From Alphaproteobacteria bacterium (GTDB taxonomy: Bacteria; Pseudomonadota; Alphaproteobacteria; Caulobacterales; Caulobacteraceae): a stretch of 64,000 bases of DNA. The translations under genes were made by a program, and so were the position numbers. The notes under the pieces are model-generated. The model did no database searches. It was given only the letters and a program-made list of their open reading frames with translations, and was not told where the DNA came from. Location of the stretch: assembly GCA_025359785.1 (NCBI GenBank), contig JANYET010000066.1, positions 62,001-126,000 of the forward strand. Reading direction: 5' to 3'. Positions 51,320-60,447 of the stretch are shown here, in pieces (position 1 is the first letter of the stretch; every line of letters begins with the position of its first letter).

Positions 51320-52863
51320 ACGTCGAACTCGACACCCTGGGCCAGCGGCAGGGTCGCGCCGTAGTTCACGGTGTTGGTGGCCCGGCGCATATAGGTCTTC
51401 CAGGCGTCGGAGCCGGCCTCGCGGCCGCCGCCGGTTTCCTTCTCACCGCCGAACGCGCCACCGATCTCCGCGCCTGAGGGGCCGATGTTGACGTTGGCGA
51501 TGCCGCAGTCGCTGCCGCGCTCGGACAGGAACAGCTCGGCCTCGCGCACGTCGTTGGTGAAGATCGAGGACGACAGGCCCTGCGGCACGTCGTTCTGCAG
51601 GCGGATCGCCTCGGTGAGGTGCGAATAGCGCATGACATAGAGGATCGGCGCGAAGGTCTCGCGGCGCACGACATCGGCCTGTTCCGGCATTTCGACCAGC
51701 GCGGGGCGCGCATAGGCCGCCGCCAAGCAGCCAGCCACCTCGACAGCGTCGCCGCCTGCTACCTGACCTCCGGCCTTGCGGGCGTCGGCGAGCGCGCGCT
51801 GCATGGCCTCGAAGGCCGACAGGTCGATCAGCGGACCCACGAGCGTGTCGGCCTTGCGCGGATCGCCGACCGGCACCGAGGCGTAGGCCGCCTTCAAGCG
51901 GGGCAGGAAGGCGTCGTAGAGGCTGTCGTGGACGAACAGGCGGCGAAGCGTCGTACAGCGCTGACCGGCTGTGCCCATGGCGGAAAAGGCGACACCGCGC
52001 AGGGTCAGGTCCAGGTCGGCGGTCGGCGCGACGATAGCGGCGTTGTTGCCGCCCAGCTCCAGCAGCGCGCGGGCGAAGCGGCCGGCCAGGCGCGGCGCGA
52101 CGGCGCGGCCCATGGCCGTGGAGCCGGTCGCCGAGACCAGCGGGACCAGGGGGTGATCGACCAGGGCCTCGCCCACCTCGCGGCCTCCGACAATCACGGT
52201 GGAGAGGGTCTTCGGCGCCCCCTCTGGCGAAGATTTGCCGAATTTCGCCACGGCGCGCTCGAACAGCGCCTGAACGGCCAGCGCGGTGAGCGGAGTCTTT
52301 TCCGAGGCCTTCCAGACCACGGCGTCGCCGCAGACCAAGGCCAGAGCCGCGTTCCACGACCAGACCGCGACCGGGAAGTTGAAGGCGGAGATCACGCCCA
52401 CCACGCCCAGCGGACGCCAGGTCTCCATCATCCGGTGCTCGGGGCGCTCGGTGGCCAGCGTCAGGCCGAACAGCTGGCGCGACAGGCCCACGGCATAGTC
52501 GCAGATGTCGATCATCTCCTGCACTTCGCCATTGGCCTCGGAGACGATCTTGCCGGCCTCCAGGGTCACAAGGCGGGCGAGGTCGGCCTTGGCGGCGCGC
52601 AGCTCCTCGCCGAGCAGGCGCACGAGCTCGCCGCGGCGCGGGGCTGGGACTGAGCGCCAGGCCAGAAAGGCGTCATGCGCGGCCTCGATGGCCTTGGCGA
52701 CCTCGGCGGGAGCGGTGTCGTGGACCTCGCCGATGATCTCGCCGGTGACGGGCGAGCGGACGGGCCGGCCGCCGCCGGTCCATTGCGCCTCGGGCACGCC
52801 CAGGCGGCTCAGCACGTCGGCGGCTTCGGCTCGCGCGGAGCCGATGGAGGTCTGTACGGTCAT
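51316..52863 (-). CDS. Aldehyde dehydrogenase, ALDH7-type (aminoadipate-semialdehyde dehydrogenase)
   Basis: A 515-residue NAD(P)-dependent aldehyde dehydrogenase. The general base is in LLELGGNNAAIV, and the catalytic cysteine in GTAGQRCTTLRR, followed by the FAPILYVMRY glutamate region. The ALDH7-like sequence and its location beside a saccharopine/lysine dehydrogenase suggest oxidation of aminoadipate semialdehyde (or piperideine-6-carboxylate) in lysine breakdown. It is followed by the CTAG hairpin copy 2 that ends the reading frame. Confidence 0.88.
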   Translation of the reverse strand: MTVQTSIGSARAEAADVLSRLGVPEAQWTGGGRPVRSPVTGEIIGEVHDTAPAEVAKAIEAAHDAFLAWRSVPAPRRGELVRLLGEELRAAKADLARLVTLEAGKIVSEANGEVQEMIDICDYAVGLSRQLFGLTLATERPEHRMMETWRPLGVVGVISAFNFPVAVWSWNAALALVCGDAVVWKASEKTPLTALAVQALFERAVAKFGKSSPEGAPKTLSTVIVGGREVGEALVDHPLVPLVSATGSTAMGRAVAPRLAGRFARALLELGGNNAAIVAPTADLDLTLRGVAFSAMGTAGQRCTTLRRLFVHDSLYDAFLPRLKAAYASVPVGDPRKADTLVGPLIDLSAFEAMQRALADARKAGGQVAGGDAVEVAGCLAAAYARPALVEMPEQADVVRRETFAPILYVMRYSHLTEAIRLQNDVPQGLSSSIFTNDVREAELFLSERGSDCGIANVNIGPSGAEIGGAFGGEKETGGGREAGSDAWKTYMRRATNTVNYGATLPLAQGVEFDV

Positions 52864-52892
52864 GACGTCTACTCGTTAGGCTTCTTGGGCGG

Positions 52893-53996
52893 CTATTCGG
52901 CGGCGGCGCGCAGGGCCGGCTGGTCGTCGCCAGCGTAGAAGGCTCCGAAGCGGTTGCCCAGGATGTCGGCCAGCGGGATGTCTTCCTGCCGGATGAAGCC
53001 GCTTTGCGGCAGCTTGCCCTCGGCCAGCAGGTCCAGCACCGCGCAGATCGCGCCGGCGGTGGTGATCTGGATGGCGCTCTTCATCTCGCCGCCGACGCTC
53101 TGGGCATAGACCTTGTTGACGTAGGTCTCCTGCATCAGGTGGCCGTTCTTCAGTCCACTGACGGTCACGAAGACAATGACCACGTCCTGCAGGGTGGCGG
53201 GGACCGCGTTCTCCAGGATGTCCTTCAGCAGCGCCCGCCGGTTGCGCAGCCCCAGGTCGTTCAGCAGCGCCTTCATGATCGCCGCGTGGCCTGGATAGCG
53301 AATGGTGCGGTAGTTGAGGTTGCGGACCCTGCCCTCGAGGGTCTGGCACAGCGTGCCCAGGCCGCCGGAAGTGTTGAAGGCCTCGTAGGTCACCCCGTCG
53401 AGGGAGAATTCCTCGCATTCCTCCAGGGCGGGGACCTCGCGCAGCTTGCCGCCGACGATGGCCTCGCAGGGCTCGCAGTATTCGTTGATCACCCCGTCGG
53501 TCGACCAGGTCAGATTGTAGTTCAGGGCGTTGGAGGGATAGCGCGGCAGGGCCCCGACCCGCAGGCGCACGTCGTGCAGTTCGTCGAAGTGCTTGCAGAG
53601 GTCCCAGGCGGCGATGGTGATGAAGCCGGGGGCCAGGCCGCATTGCGGAATGAAGGCGGTGGTCGCGTCGGCCGCCAGGTCGCGGACCACGCGGCTCGCG
53701 GCGACGTCCTCGGTGAGGTCGAGGTAGTGCGCGCCGGCCGCCTTGGCGGCGGCCGCGACGATTGTGGTCAAGTGATAGGGCGCGGCGTTGACCACGGCGA
53801 AACAACCCTCGAGCGCCCGCGTCAGGGTCGCGGGATCGTCGATCGCCATGGGGCGGGCCTCGGCGCGAGGATCGACGTCGGCCAACGCCTCGGCGCTCTG
53901 GTCGATGACCATGACCTGGTAGTCGCCCGAGCCTAGCAGCAGGCTGGCGATGGTGGAGCCGATCTTGCCGGCTCCGATAACGGCGGCCTTGTGCAT
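52893..53996 (-). CDS. Saccharopine-dehydrogenase-family protein (lysine 6-dehydrogenase or saccharopine dehydrogenase)
   Basis: A 367-residue protein opening with a Rossmann motif (AAVIGAGKIGSTIASLL) and VIDQSAEAL. The C-terminal part has the saccharopine-dehydrogenase-like fold (PQCGLAPGFITIAAW, YNLTWSTDGVINEYC, and NTSGGLGTLCQ). Its size fits lysine 6-dehydrogenase or the reductase half of the saccharopine pathway. The aldehyde dehydrogenase downstream would take the next step. The chosen ATG is at 53996. It is divergent from an Lrp-type regulator. Confidence 0.85.
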   Translation of the reverse strand: MHKAAVIGAGKIGSTIASLLLGSGDYQVMVIDQSAEALADVDPRAEARPMAIDDPATLTRALEGCFAVVNAAPYHLTTIVAAAAKAAGAHYLDLTEDVAASRVVRDLAADATTAFIPQCGLAPGFITIAAWDLCKHFDELHDVRLRVGALPRYPSNALNYNLTWSTDGVINEYCEPCEAIVGGKLREVPALEECEEFSLDGVTYEAFNTSGGLGTLCQTLEGRVRNLNYRTIRYPGHAAIMKALLNDLGLRNRRALLKDILENAVPATLQDVVIVFVTVSGLKNGHLMQETYVNKVYAQSVGGEMKSAIQITTAGAICAVLDLLAEGKLPQSGFIRQEDIPLADILGNRFGAFYAGDDQPALRAAAE

Positions 53997-54065
53997 GCGC
54001 TGCTCCTTTGCTGGGCAACGTTCATGATCAGTCAGGGCGCGGTTGGTATCAATTAGCGGTTCGGC

Positions 54066-54082
54066 GATATTCGTGGAATATC
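54066..54082. promoter_or_regulatory. Candidate Lrp-type operator between the lysine genes and the regulator
   Basis: A perfect inverted repeat, GATATTC and GAATATC, with a 3-bp GTG spacer, in the 120-bp gap between the divergent starts. Lrp/AsnC regulators bind such AT-rich palindromes, and this one is AT-rich in a GC-rich setting. It would let the regulator control itself and the catabolic genes. Confidence 0.6.
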
Positions 54083-54117
54083 TGGTCATATCAACCGCAG
54101 CATTCGGCGAATCGACG

Positions 54118-54543
54118 ATGGATGATCTCGACAACCACCTCCTCGCCCGTCTGCGGGACAATGCCCGCGCGCCGGTCGCGGAACTGGCGCGCGCGCTCGG
54201 TCTGTCGCGGACCACGGTGCAAAGCCGGCTGGTGCGCCTGGAGCGGAGCGGCGTGATCGCGGGCTACGCCGTGAAGCTGTCGGAGGCCCGCGAAGCCGCG
54301 CTGATCCACGCCTTCGTCATGCTGACAGTGGAGCCGAAGCAGGCGGCGGCGGTGACCTCGGCCCTGAAGCGGATGCCGGGCGTGCGCAAACTGCAGTCCG
54401 TGAGCGGCCCCTCTGACCTGATCGCCTCGGTCGAAGCGCCGAACGTCGGCGAGATGGACGCCCTGATCGACGAGATCGGCGCCCTGAAGGGCGTTGAGCG
54501 GACCAACTCGTCGATCGTTCTGGCGACCAAGTTCGACCGCTAG
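54118..54543 (+). CDS. Lrp/AsnC-family transcriptional regulator
   Basis: A 141-residue regulator with an N-terminal helix-turn-helix (LDNHLLARLRDNARAPVAEL, then LGLSRTTVQSRLVRLERSGV) and a C-terminal RAM ligand-binding domain (HAFVMLTVEPKQ, then SGPSDLIASVEAP). The ATG at 54118 is chosen over an open frame that begins in the shared promoter. It is divergent from the lysine-catabolism genes and probably responds to lysine or an intermediate. Confidence 0.9.
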   Translation: MDDLDNHLLARLRDNARAPVAELARALGLSRTTVQSRLVRLERSGVIAGYAVKLSEAREAALIHAFVMLTVEPKQAAAVTSALKRMPGVRKLQSVSGPSDLIASVEAPNVGEMDALIDEIGALKGVERTNSSIVLATKFDR

Positions 54544-54764
54544 AAAATCGCTCCCCACTGGCGGCGCTGTAGCGCCCAGGCTCGACCGAAGACCGGCCCG
54601 AGGTAAATCCCGCTGACGGAGGGCGTATTCTGAGGGGACTCCCTGCTGCGCTGCGCGCCGCGTGGCCCAAAAACCGGGAGGAACTATTTGGCGCTTCCTC
54701 TGTAAACCTGACTTCAACGAACGGTTGCTAGGCTCCGACCACAAGTGGGGGCCTCGTCCATCCA

Positions 54765-57269
54765 ATGAAGTCTCTTTCGCGCCGGTTCCTGGTCAGTGTC
54801 GGCTTGATGTCGCTGATCATGACGGTGCTCGGCACCTTCGGCGCCTTCGTCGTGTTCGAGCGCGAGCTGTCGAACCGTCAGATCGGCTATCTCACGGACT
54901 ATGTCCGGGAGCGCAGCTCCAATGTGGACCGCCAGTTCTCCAACCTTTCGACCCTGCACAAGGCCGCCGAGGCCGAGCTGCAGCGGCGGATGGATCATAT
55001 GTCGGACGCCGACGTGACCCGGCTCGCCGATCGCTATTTTCCGTTGCAGGCGGACGGCACCCGCCGCAGCCGCGACCAATACTTCGACGGCGTGGTCAAC
55101 GACGGCGACTACACCTACGGCCTCGGCGCCTATATCTCGCAGGCCAGAACCGCCTCGCCGGACGAACTGCGCGCCCTGGTGGCGTCCTTCCGGCTGGTCT
55201 CGGACTTCGGTCAGGCCGCGCGCCGCGAATACGACAACTTCTACTTCTTCACGCCAAAGCCCGCGCGGCTGGTGATGTACGGCCCCGACCGGCCCGATCA
55301 CCTGATGTACTACCGCCACGAGGCGGCCAACGACATGTCGATCGAGAAGGAGGAGATGGCCCGCGTCACCCTCCCGCAATTCGATCCTACCCGGGCGACC
55401 CGCTGCACCAATCTGCAGCGGCTGATCCAGGACAAGGTGGGCAAGCGGCTGGCCACCGCCTGCCTGACGCCGGCCTATGTGAACGGCCGCTACGTGGGCT
55501 CTTTCGGCTCGTCCATGGAGCTGACCCACTTCTTCATGACCGCGCTGAAGGGCACGCCGTCGGGCGCCTCGCCGCTGATCGTCACCTCGAAGGGCGAGCT
55601 GATCGCCTACCCGGGCTTCACCGATCAGACCAAGGGCCCGGAAAAGACCCTGGCGGACTACGAGAAGAAATTCGCGCTGTCCGCTCTGGTCGCCAGGATC
55701 GCCGCCGACAAGCGCGAGAACGGCGTGATCGCCAGCCCGGACGGCCGCCAGATCGTCGCTTTCGGCCGCCTGAACGGCCCCAACTGGTACCTGCTGCTGA
55801 CCTATCCGCAGGCCAATGTGGCGGCTTCGGCCGCGAAGTCGGCCTCCTGGGTGCTGCTGATCGGCGGCCTGGCCTCGGCGATCCAGGCCCTGGCCGTCGT
55901 GCTGCTCGCCCGCAGCAGCATCGTGCGCCCGGTCGAGCGCCTGGCCGCCTCGTGCGAACCCGGCGACGCCGAGCGTCCCGATGTCAGCGATGTCGAGCGC
56001 CGCAAGGACGAGATCGGCGTGCTGGCCACCTCGCTCCGCACCGAGCGGGAGAAGACCGAGGCCGTGCTGGCCTCGCTGGAGGACCGGGTCAGCGAACGCA
56101 CCGCTCAGCTCGAACGCGCCAATACCGAGAAATCCCGCTTCCTGGCCAATATGAGCCACGAACTGCGCACGCCGTTGAACGGCGTCATCGCCATTTCCGA
56201 GACGCTGGCCGGCCAGCAATCCACGCCCCGGGGTCGCGAACTGGCCGAACTGATCATGTCCTCCGGACGCCTGCTGGAACGCGTGCTGACCGATATTCTC
56301 GACTTCTCGAAGATCGAGGCCGGCGAGGTCACCTTCGCCCGGGACGACTTCAGCATGGAGCGGCTGGTCAGCCATATCGCCGAACTGCACCGCGCCTCGG
56401 CGGCGACCAAGGGCCTGGACTTCCGCTGGACTGTCGCGCCGGAGGCGCAGGGCCACTATGCCGGCGACACCGTGCGGATCACCCAGGTGCTCTCGAACCT
56501 GCTGTCCAACGCCGTGAAGTTCACCGAGGCGGGCCAGGTGAACCTCAGTGTCCGCGCCGAGGGCGAAGACATCCGCTTCGAGGTCGCCGACAGCGGCATC
56601 GGCTTCGACGCGGAGACCGGCGCGCGCCTGTTCCGCCGCTTCGAGCAGGCCGACGCCTCGATCCGCCGCCGCTTCGGCGGCACGGGCCTGGGCCTGGCGA
56701 TCAGCCGTTCGCTGGTCGAGCTGATGGGCGGCCGGATCGAGGTGACCTCGGTCCCCGGCGAGGGCTCGACCTTCTCGGTCCATGTCCCGCTGGAACGGAT
56801 CGAAGGCCAAGGCGCCGACGAAGCCGCCGACCAGGGGCCGCAGATCAGCATCGCCGGCGCCCGCGTGCTGGTGGCCGAGGACCATCCGACCAACCAGAAG
56901 GTCGTCGAGCTGATCCTCGACTCGGTCGGGGTCGTGCCCACCATCGTCGAGAACGGCCAGCTGGCGCTCGACCTGCTGAAGGCCGAGCGGTTCGATGTGG
57001 TGCTGATGGACATGCAGATGCCGGAGCTGGACGGCTTGTCGGCCACCATCCTCCTGCGCGCCTACGAGCGCGAGCAGGGTCTGCCGCGCACGCCGGTGAT
57101 CATGCTGACCGCCAACGCGCTCGACGAGCATGTCCGCTCCAGCCACGAGGCCGGCGCCGACCTGCACCTATCCAAGCCGATCCACGCCCAGGCGCTGATC
57201 GAGAGCATCATGCAGGCGATCGCCGCGCGGGCGGAAGACGCCGCTGAACCGATCAGCGACGTCGCCTAG
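54765..57269 (+). CDS. Hybrid sensor histidine kinase with receiver domain
   Basis: An 834-residue membrane hybrid kinase. Two membrane segments (about residues 8-30 and 362-384) flank a periplasmic sensor of about 330 residues, probably a Cache-type domain. The dimerisation domain has NMSHELRTPLNGVIAISE with the phospho-acceptor His465. The ATPase region has VLSNLLSNAVKFTEAG and GTGLGLAISRSLVELMGG. The C-terminal receiver domain carries the phosphorylatable Asp749 in LMDMQMPELDG. No phosphotransfer protein lies adjacent, so the output pathway is unknown. Confidence 0.93.
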   Translation: MKSLSRRFLVSVGLMSLIMTVLGTFGAFVVFERELSNRQIGYLTDYVRERSSNVDRQFSNLSTLHKAAEAELQRRMDHMSDADVTRLADRYFPLQADGTRRSRDQYFDGVVNDGDYTYGLGAYISQARTASPDELRALVASFRLVSDFGQAARREYDNFYFFTPKPARLVMYGPDRPDHLMYYRHEAANDMSIEKEEMARVTLPQFDPTRATRCTNLQRLIQDKVGKRLATACLTPAYVNGRYVGSFGSSMELTHFFMTALKGTPSGASPLIVTSKGELIAYPGFTDQTKGPEKTLADYEKKFALSALVARIAADKRENGVIASPDGRQIVAFGRLNGPNWYLLLTYPQANVAASAAKSASWVLLIGGLASAIQALAVVLLARSSIVRPVERLAASCEPGDAERPDVSDVERRKDEIGVLATSLRTEREKTEAVLASLEDRVSERTAQLERANTEKSRFLANMSHELRTPLNGVIAISETLAGQQSTPRGRELAELIMSSGRLLERVLTDILDFSKIEAGEVTFARDDFSMERLVSHIAELHRASAATKGLDFRWTVAPEAQGHYAGDTVRITQVLSNLLSNAVKFTEAGQVNLSVRAEGEDIRFEVADSGIGFDAETGARLFRRFEQADASIRRRFGGTGLGLAISRSLVELMGGRIEVTSVPGEGSTFSVHVPLERIEGQGADEAADQGPQISIAGARVLVAEDHPTNQKVVELILDSVGVVPTIVENGQLALDLLKAERFDVVLMDMQMPELDGLSATILLRAYEREQGLPRTPVIMLTANALDEHVRSSHEAGADLHLSKPIHAQALIESIMQAIAARAEDAAEPISDVA

Positions 57270-57282
57270 GGTCGCCTCGCCG

Positions 57283-58443
57283 CTAAGGCGCCTCGTTCGA
57301 GAAGATGATCGTTCCCGACGCGGCGAACATGCCGCCGACGCCGTGGGCGATGCTGATCTTCGCGTCCGGGACCTGGGCGGGCGCGATGCCCCGCATCTGC
57401 CGCACCGACTCCTGCAGGGCGTACATGCCGTACATGCCAGAGTGCATGTAGGAGAGACCGCCGCCGTTGGTGTTGAGCGGCAGCTTGCCGCCGCTCTTGC
57501 CCTGAGACGGGGGCGCAGTGTTCCGCCCGTTGATGAAGCCCGCCGCCTCGCCCGGCTGGCAGAACCCAAGGTCCTCCAGGCCGTAGAGCGGCAGGTGGGC
57601 GAAGGCGTCGTAGATCATCAGGTGGTCGACATCGGCGTGGCCGATGCCCGCCTCGTCGAAGGCCTTTTTGCCAGAGACCCGGAAGGCCTTCGAGGAGGTG
57701 AAGTCCTCCATCTGGCTGACCATCGGGGTCTCGACGCTTTCGCCGGTCCCCAGGATGTAGACGGGCTTTTGCGGGAAGTCCCTGGCCCGCTCGGCGCTGG
57801 TCAGGATCAGCGCGCCGCCGCCGTCGGTGACCAGACAGCACATCAGCTTGGTGAAGGGCCAGGCGATCATGTCGGACCTGAGCACGTCTTCGACGGTGAT
57901 CGGATCCTTGTAGCTGGCGCGCGGATTTAACGCCGCCCACTCCCGCTGGATCACCGCTACCTGGGCCAGGTCCTCCACCGTGTAGCCACGCGCCTTGAGG
58001 TAGCGGAGCACCGGGATGGTGAACATGGTCGGTGGCCCCATCGGGCCGAACGGCATCTCGAACTGGCCGGAGAGGCTGGTCGGCGAGCGCGCGAAGCCGC
58101 CGGCGCCGACGCGCGACCGGCCGCTCTCGCCGTGGGTGATCAGGATGGTGGTGGCCAGGCCCTCGTTGATAGCGGCCGCGGCATGGCGGACGTGCAGCAT
58201 GAAGGAACAGCCGCCGACCGAGGTGCCGTCCGCATAGGTGGGCGTGATGCCCATGTAGTGGGCGAGCTCGACGGGCGAGATGCCGGCTGAGGCCACGCCG
58301 TCGATGTCCGACGGCTTCAGGCCGCAGTCGGCCAGGGCGTTCAAGGCGGCGTCGGCGTGCAGGCCGATCACCGAGACGTTCGGAATCTTGCCCATCTGGG
58401 TGGTCTCGGCGGCCCCGACGACCGCAACGGATTTCTGTTTCAT
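57283..58443 (-). CDS. Thiolase-family acetyl-CoA acetyltransferase/lipid-transfer-like protein
   Basis: A 386-residue thiolase-fold protein of the SCP-x/lipid-transfer type (VAVVGAAETTQMGKIP opening; SVGGCSFMLHVRHAAAAINE around the nucleophilic cysteine). The C-terminal NTNGGGLSYMHSGMYGMYAL and AIAHGVGGMFAASG match this branch. Non-condensing thiolases of this group pair with a DUF35 protein in side-chain degradation of sterols and other lipids, and the adjacent gene is a DUF35 protein. The exact reaction is not resolved. Confidence 0.88.
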   Translation of the reverse strand: MKQKSVAVVGAAETTQMGKIPNVSVIGLHADAALNALADCGLKPSDIDGVASAGISPVELAHYMGITPTYADGTSVGGCSFMLHVRHAAAAINEGLATTILITHGESGRSRVGAGGFARSPTSLSGQFEMPFGPMGPPTMFTIPVLRYLKARGYTVEDLAQVAVIQREWAALNPRASYKDPITVEDVLRSDMIAWPFTKLMCCLVTDGGGALILTSAERARDFPQKPVYILGTGESVETPMVSQMEDFTSSKAFRVSGKKAFDEAGIGHADVDHLMIYDAFAHLPLYGLEDLGFCQPGEAAGFINGRNTAPPSQGKSGGKLPLNTNGGGLSYMHSGMYGMYALQESVRQMRGIAPAQVPDAKISIAHGVGGMFAASGTIIFSNEAP

Positions 58444-58447
58444 GGGA

Positions 58448-58858
58448 TTACGCTCCCGCCGGTTCGAAGAAGGGGAGCGAGATGTCGTCGTTCTGGGCCG
58501 CGAAGGTGACCTTCAGCGGCATGTCGAGTTGCAAGGCCTCCGGCGTCTGCGGGCAGCCCACGATATTGGTCATCATTTGCGGGCCTTCCTCGAGCTTCAC
58601 CACGGCGATGGCGTAGGGCTCGGTCCCCATGTCCGGGCGCGGGCGCATATTGATGACGTAGGACCAGAGCACGCCCTTGCCGCTGGCGGCGTAGTCTTCG
58701 ACCTTGCGGCTGCCGCACCTGGGGCAGAAGGGCCGGGGCGGGAAATAGCTTCCGCCGTCGCAGTCGGTGCAGCGCTGCAGGCGAAGCTCGCCTGCCTTGC
58801 ACCCATCCCAGAAATGCCGGGTCTCCGGCGTGGGCTCAGGCAACATCCGTGGTGGCAT
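58448..58858 (-). CDS. DUF35 OB-fold/zinc-ribbon partner of the thiolase
   Basis: A 136-residue protein with an N-terminal zinc ribbon (LQRCTDCDGGSYFPPRPFCP, four cysteines with RCG) and a C-terminal OB-fold (VLWSYVINMRPRPDMG, YAIAVVKLEEGPQMM). DUF35 proteins bind the lipid-type thiolase and supply the acyl-CoA site. It ends 4 bp upstream of the thiolase start, so the two genes form an operon with this gene first. Confidence 0.9.
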   Translation of the reverse strand: MPPRMLPEPTPETRHFWDGCKAGELRLQRCTDCDGGSYFPPRPFCPRCGSRKVEDYAASGKGVLWSYVINMRPRPDMGTEPYAIAVVKLEEGPQMMTNIVGCPQTPEALQLDMPLKVTFAAQNDDISLPFFEPAGA

Positions 58859-58938
58859 GAAATTGTCCCTATGATTTTTTATGGGTCGTCAGCGCCCAAT
58901 GGCGGGCGGTTTCAGCAAAGCCGACTAGCGCGGGCTTG

Positions 58939-59679
58939 TCACGCCGTGGCTTCGGTTTCGCCGTCGCCCCCGCTGTCGGTCTCGGCGTCGTTCTGCGGCG
59001 CGACACCGAAGATTTCCCGGAAGGCTCCGAGGCCCCGGGGCGTGAAGCTGACCAGCCGGGTGCCGGGCTCGCGGCGCGCCCAGCCGAGCGCATAGAACCG
59101 ATCGAGCAGGGCCGCGCCCAGTGCGCCGGCCAGGTGCGTGCGCCGCACGCTCCAGTCGAGGCAGCCTTTGCAGAGCGGCCGGCGCGCCGCGGCGAGCGCC
59201 GGCAGATCGAGGCCGAGCGCCTGCATGAACGTCTCGCCGGTCGGCGTGAGCGTCAGCGCGTCCGTCGCCTCGATGACGAAGCCGCGGGCCACCAGATGCT
59301 CCAGCATGCCGACCGCCAGTTCGCCGGCCAGGTGGTCGTAGCAGACCCGCGCGCGGCGCAGCGCCGGCTCCTTGGGCCCGGTGCGGACCCGGGTATGGCC
59401 GGTCCGCGCGGCCAGGCCCATCATCGCCTCCAACACGCCCGCCACGTCCTCGCCGCTGAGCGCATAGTAGCGGTGGCGGCCCTGCTTGCGCTGGGTGAGC
59501 AGGCCGCCGGCCTCCAGCCGCGAGAGGTGCGAGCTGGCGGTCTGCGCCGTGACGCCGGCCTCGCGGGCCAATTCGCCGGCGGTCAGCGCCTGGCCGGCCA
59601 GCAGCGCGGTCAGCATGTTGGCGCGGGCGGGATCGCCCACCAGGGCGCCGATCATCGCGATGTCGGGTCCAACCTTCAT
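58939..59679 (-). CDS. ArsR-type helix-turn-helix regulator with C-terminal extension
   Basis: A 246-residue regulator. The N-terminal ArsR-like winged helix is in LVGDPARANMLTALLAGQAL and ELAREAGVTAQTASSHLSRL. The C-terminal half (RPLCKGCLDWSVRRTHLAG, then ALGWARREPGTRLVSF) is longer than in small metal-sensing ArsR proteins and may bind a ligand; the acidic tail is low complexity. Two cysteines are present, but no clear metal site. It is divergent from the NIPSNAP gene and probably regulates it. Confidence 0.85.
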   Translation of the reverse strand: MKVGPDIAMIGALVGDPARANMLTALLAGQALTAGELAREAGVTAQTASSHLSRLEAGGLLTQRKQGRHRYYALSGEDVAGVLEAMMGLAARTGHTRVRTGPKEPALRRARVCYDHLAGELAVGMLEHLVARGFVIEATDALTLTPTGETFMQALGLDLPALAAARRPLCKGCLDWSVRRTHLAGALGAALLDRFYALGWARREPGTRLVSFTPRGLGAFREIFGVAPQNDAETDSGGDGETEATA

Positions 59680-59744
59680 GCTTCGAGCCTAGCGGAAGGA
59701 TGGCTCCCCGACCATGCCGGAGCCTTCGGCGCGCATCGAAGCAT
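59678..59744. promoter_or_regulatory. Inverted pair ATGCTTCGA/TCGAAGCAT in the divergent promoter
   Basis: The 9-mer ATGCTTCGA (59678-59686, overlapping the ArsR start) is the exact reverse complement of TCGAAGCAT (59736-59744), upstream of the NIPSNAP gene. It may bind the ArsR protein, but the 49-bp spacing is larger than for a classical operator. Confidence 0.35.
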
Positions 59745-59794
59745 TGGACGCTCAGGGCAGGTTAGACCGGCGGTCCCGAAACCGGAGCCTCGCC

Positions 59795-60106
59795 ATGAGC
59801 ATCACCTGCTGCATCCGCTACGTCATCGACCCCTTCAAGACGGACGACTTCGAGGCCTACGCCCGCCAGTGGCTGACCATCATCCCGGCGCTGGGCGGCG
59901 ACCTGCTCGGCTATTTCATGCCGCACGAGGGGACCAATAACATCGCCCTGGCGATGATCGGCTTCGATGGCCTGGCGTCCTACGAAACCTACCGCGAACG
60001 CCTGCGCTCGAATCCTGCCTCGCGGGCCAATTTCAAATTCGCCCAGGAGCGCAAATTCATCCTGGAAGAAACCCGGACCTTCCTCAAGGCGGTGGCCAGG
60101 TCATGA
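59795..60106 (+). CDS. NIPSNAP-family protein
   Basis: A 103-residue NIPSNAP-type ferredoxin-like-fold protein: a core of [20 protein letters not shown], then [18 protein letters not shown] and [16 protein letters not shown]. Members occur with flavin- or iron-dependent oxidases and in dimeric alpha-beta barrels. I chose the ATG at 59795; the frame is open upstream but not coding in character. It overlaps the next gene by ATGA. Confidence 0.88.
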   Translation: MSITCCIRYVIDPFKTDDFEAYARQWLTIIPALGGDLLGYFMPHEGTNNIALAMIGFDGLASYETYRERLRSNPASRANFKFAQERKFILEETRTFLKAVARS

Positions 60107-60447
60107 TCGCGGTGATCTTCGAGGTCGAGCCCGCGCCCGGCCGCGCACCCGACTATCTGGGGATCGCCGCGGACCTGCGGCCGCTTCTGGATGGCATCGA
60201 CGGGTTCCTGTCCATCGAGCGGTTCGAGAGCCTGGCCCAGCCGGGACGCTACCTTTCGCTGTCCTTCTGGCGTGACGAGGCGGCGGTGGCGCGATGGCGG
60301 GGGCTCGGCGAGCACCGCCAGGCCCAGGCGGCCGGGCGCGGCGGCGTGCTTGGCGGCTACCGGCTGCGGGTGGCCAGGGTCGTGCGCGACTACGGCATGA
60401 CGGATCGGGCCGAGGCGCCGGCGGATTGCCGGATCGCCAATGGCTAG
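60103..60447 (+). CDS. ABM-type dimeric alpha-beta barrel protein
   Basis: A 114-residue antibiotic-biosynthesis-monooxygenase (ABM) type protein: [40 protein letters not shown] and [21 protein letters not shown]. Such proteins act as small monooxygenases or haem-handling factors. It is coupled to the NIPSNAP gene (ATGA overlap). Its stop shares CTAG with the convergent MFS gene. Confidence 0.88.
   Translation: MIAVIFEVEPAPGRAPDYLGIAADLRPLLDGIDGFLSIERFESLAQPGRYLSLSFWRDEAAVARWRGLGEHRQAQAAGRGGVLGGYRLRVARVVRDYGMTDRAEAPADCRIANG

Noticed and set aside
54714..57167. 817-residue open frame opposite the hybrid kinase
   Set aside because: Shadow of a gene with all kinase and receiver motifs.
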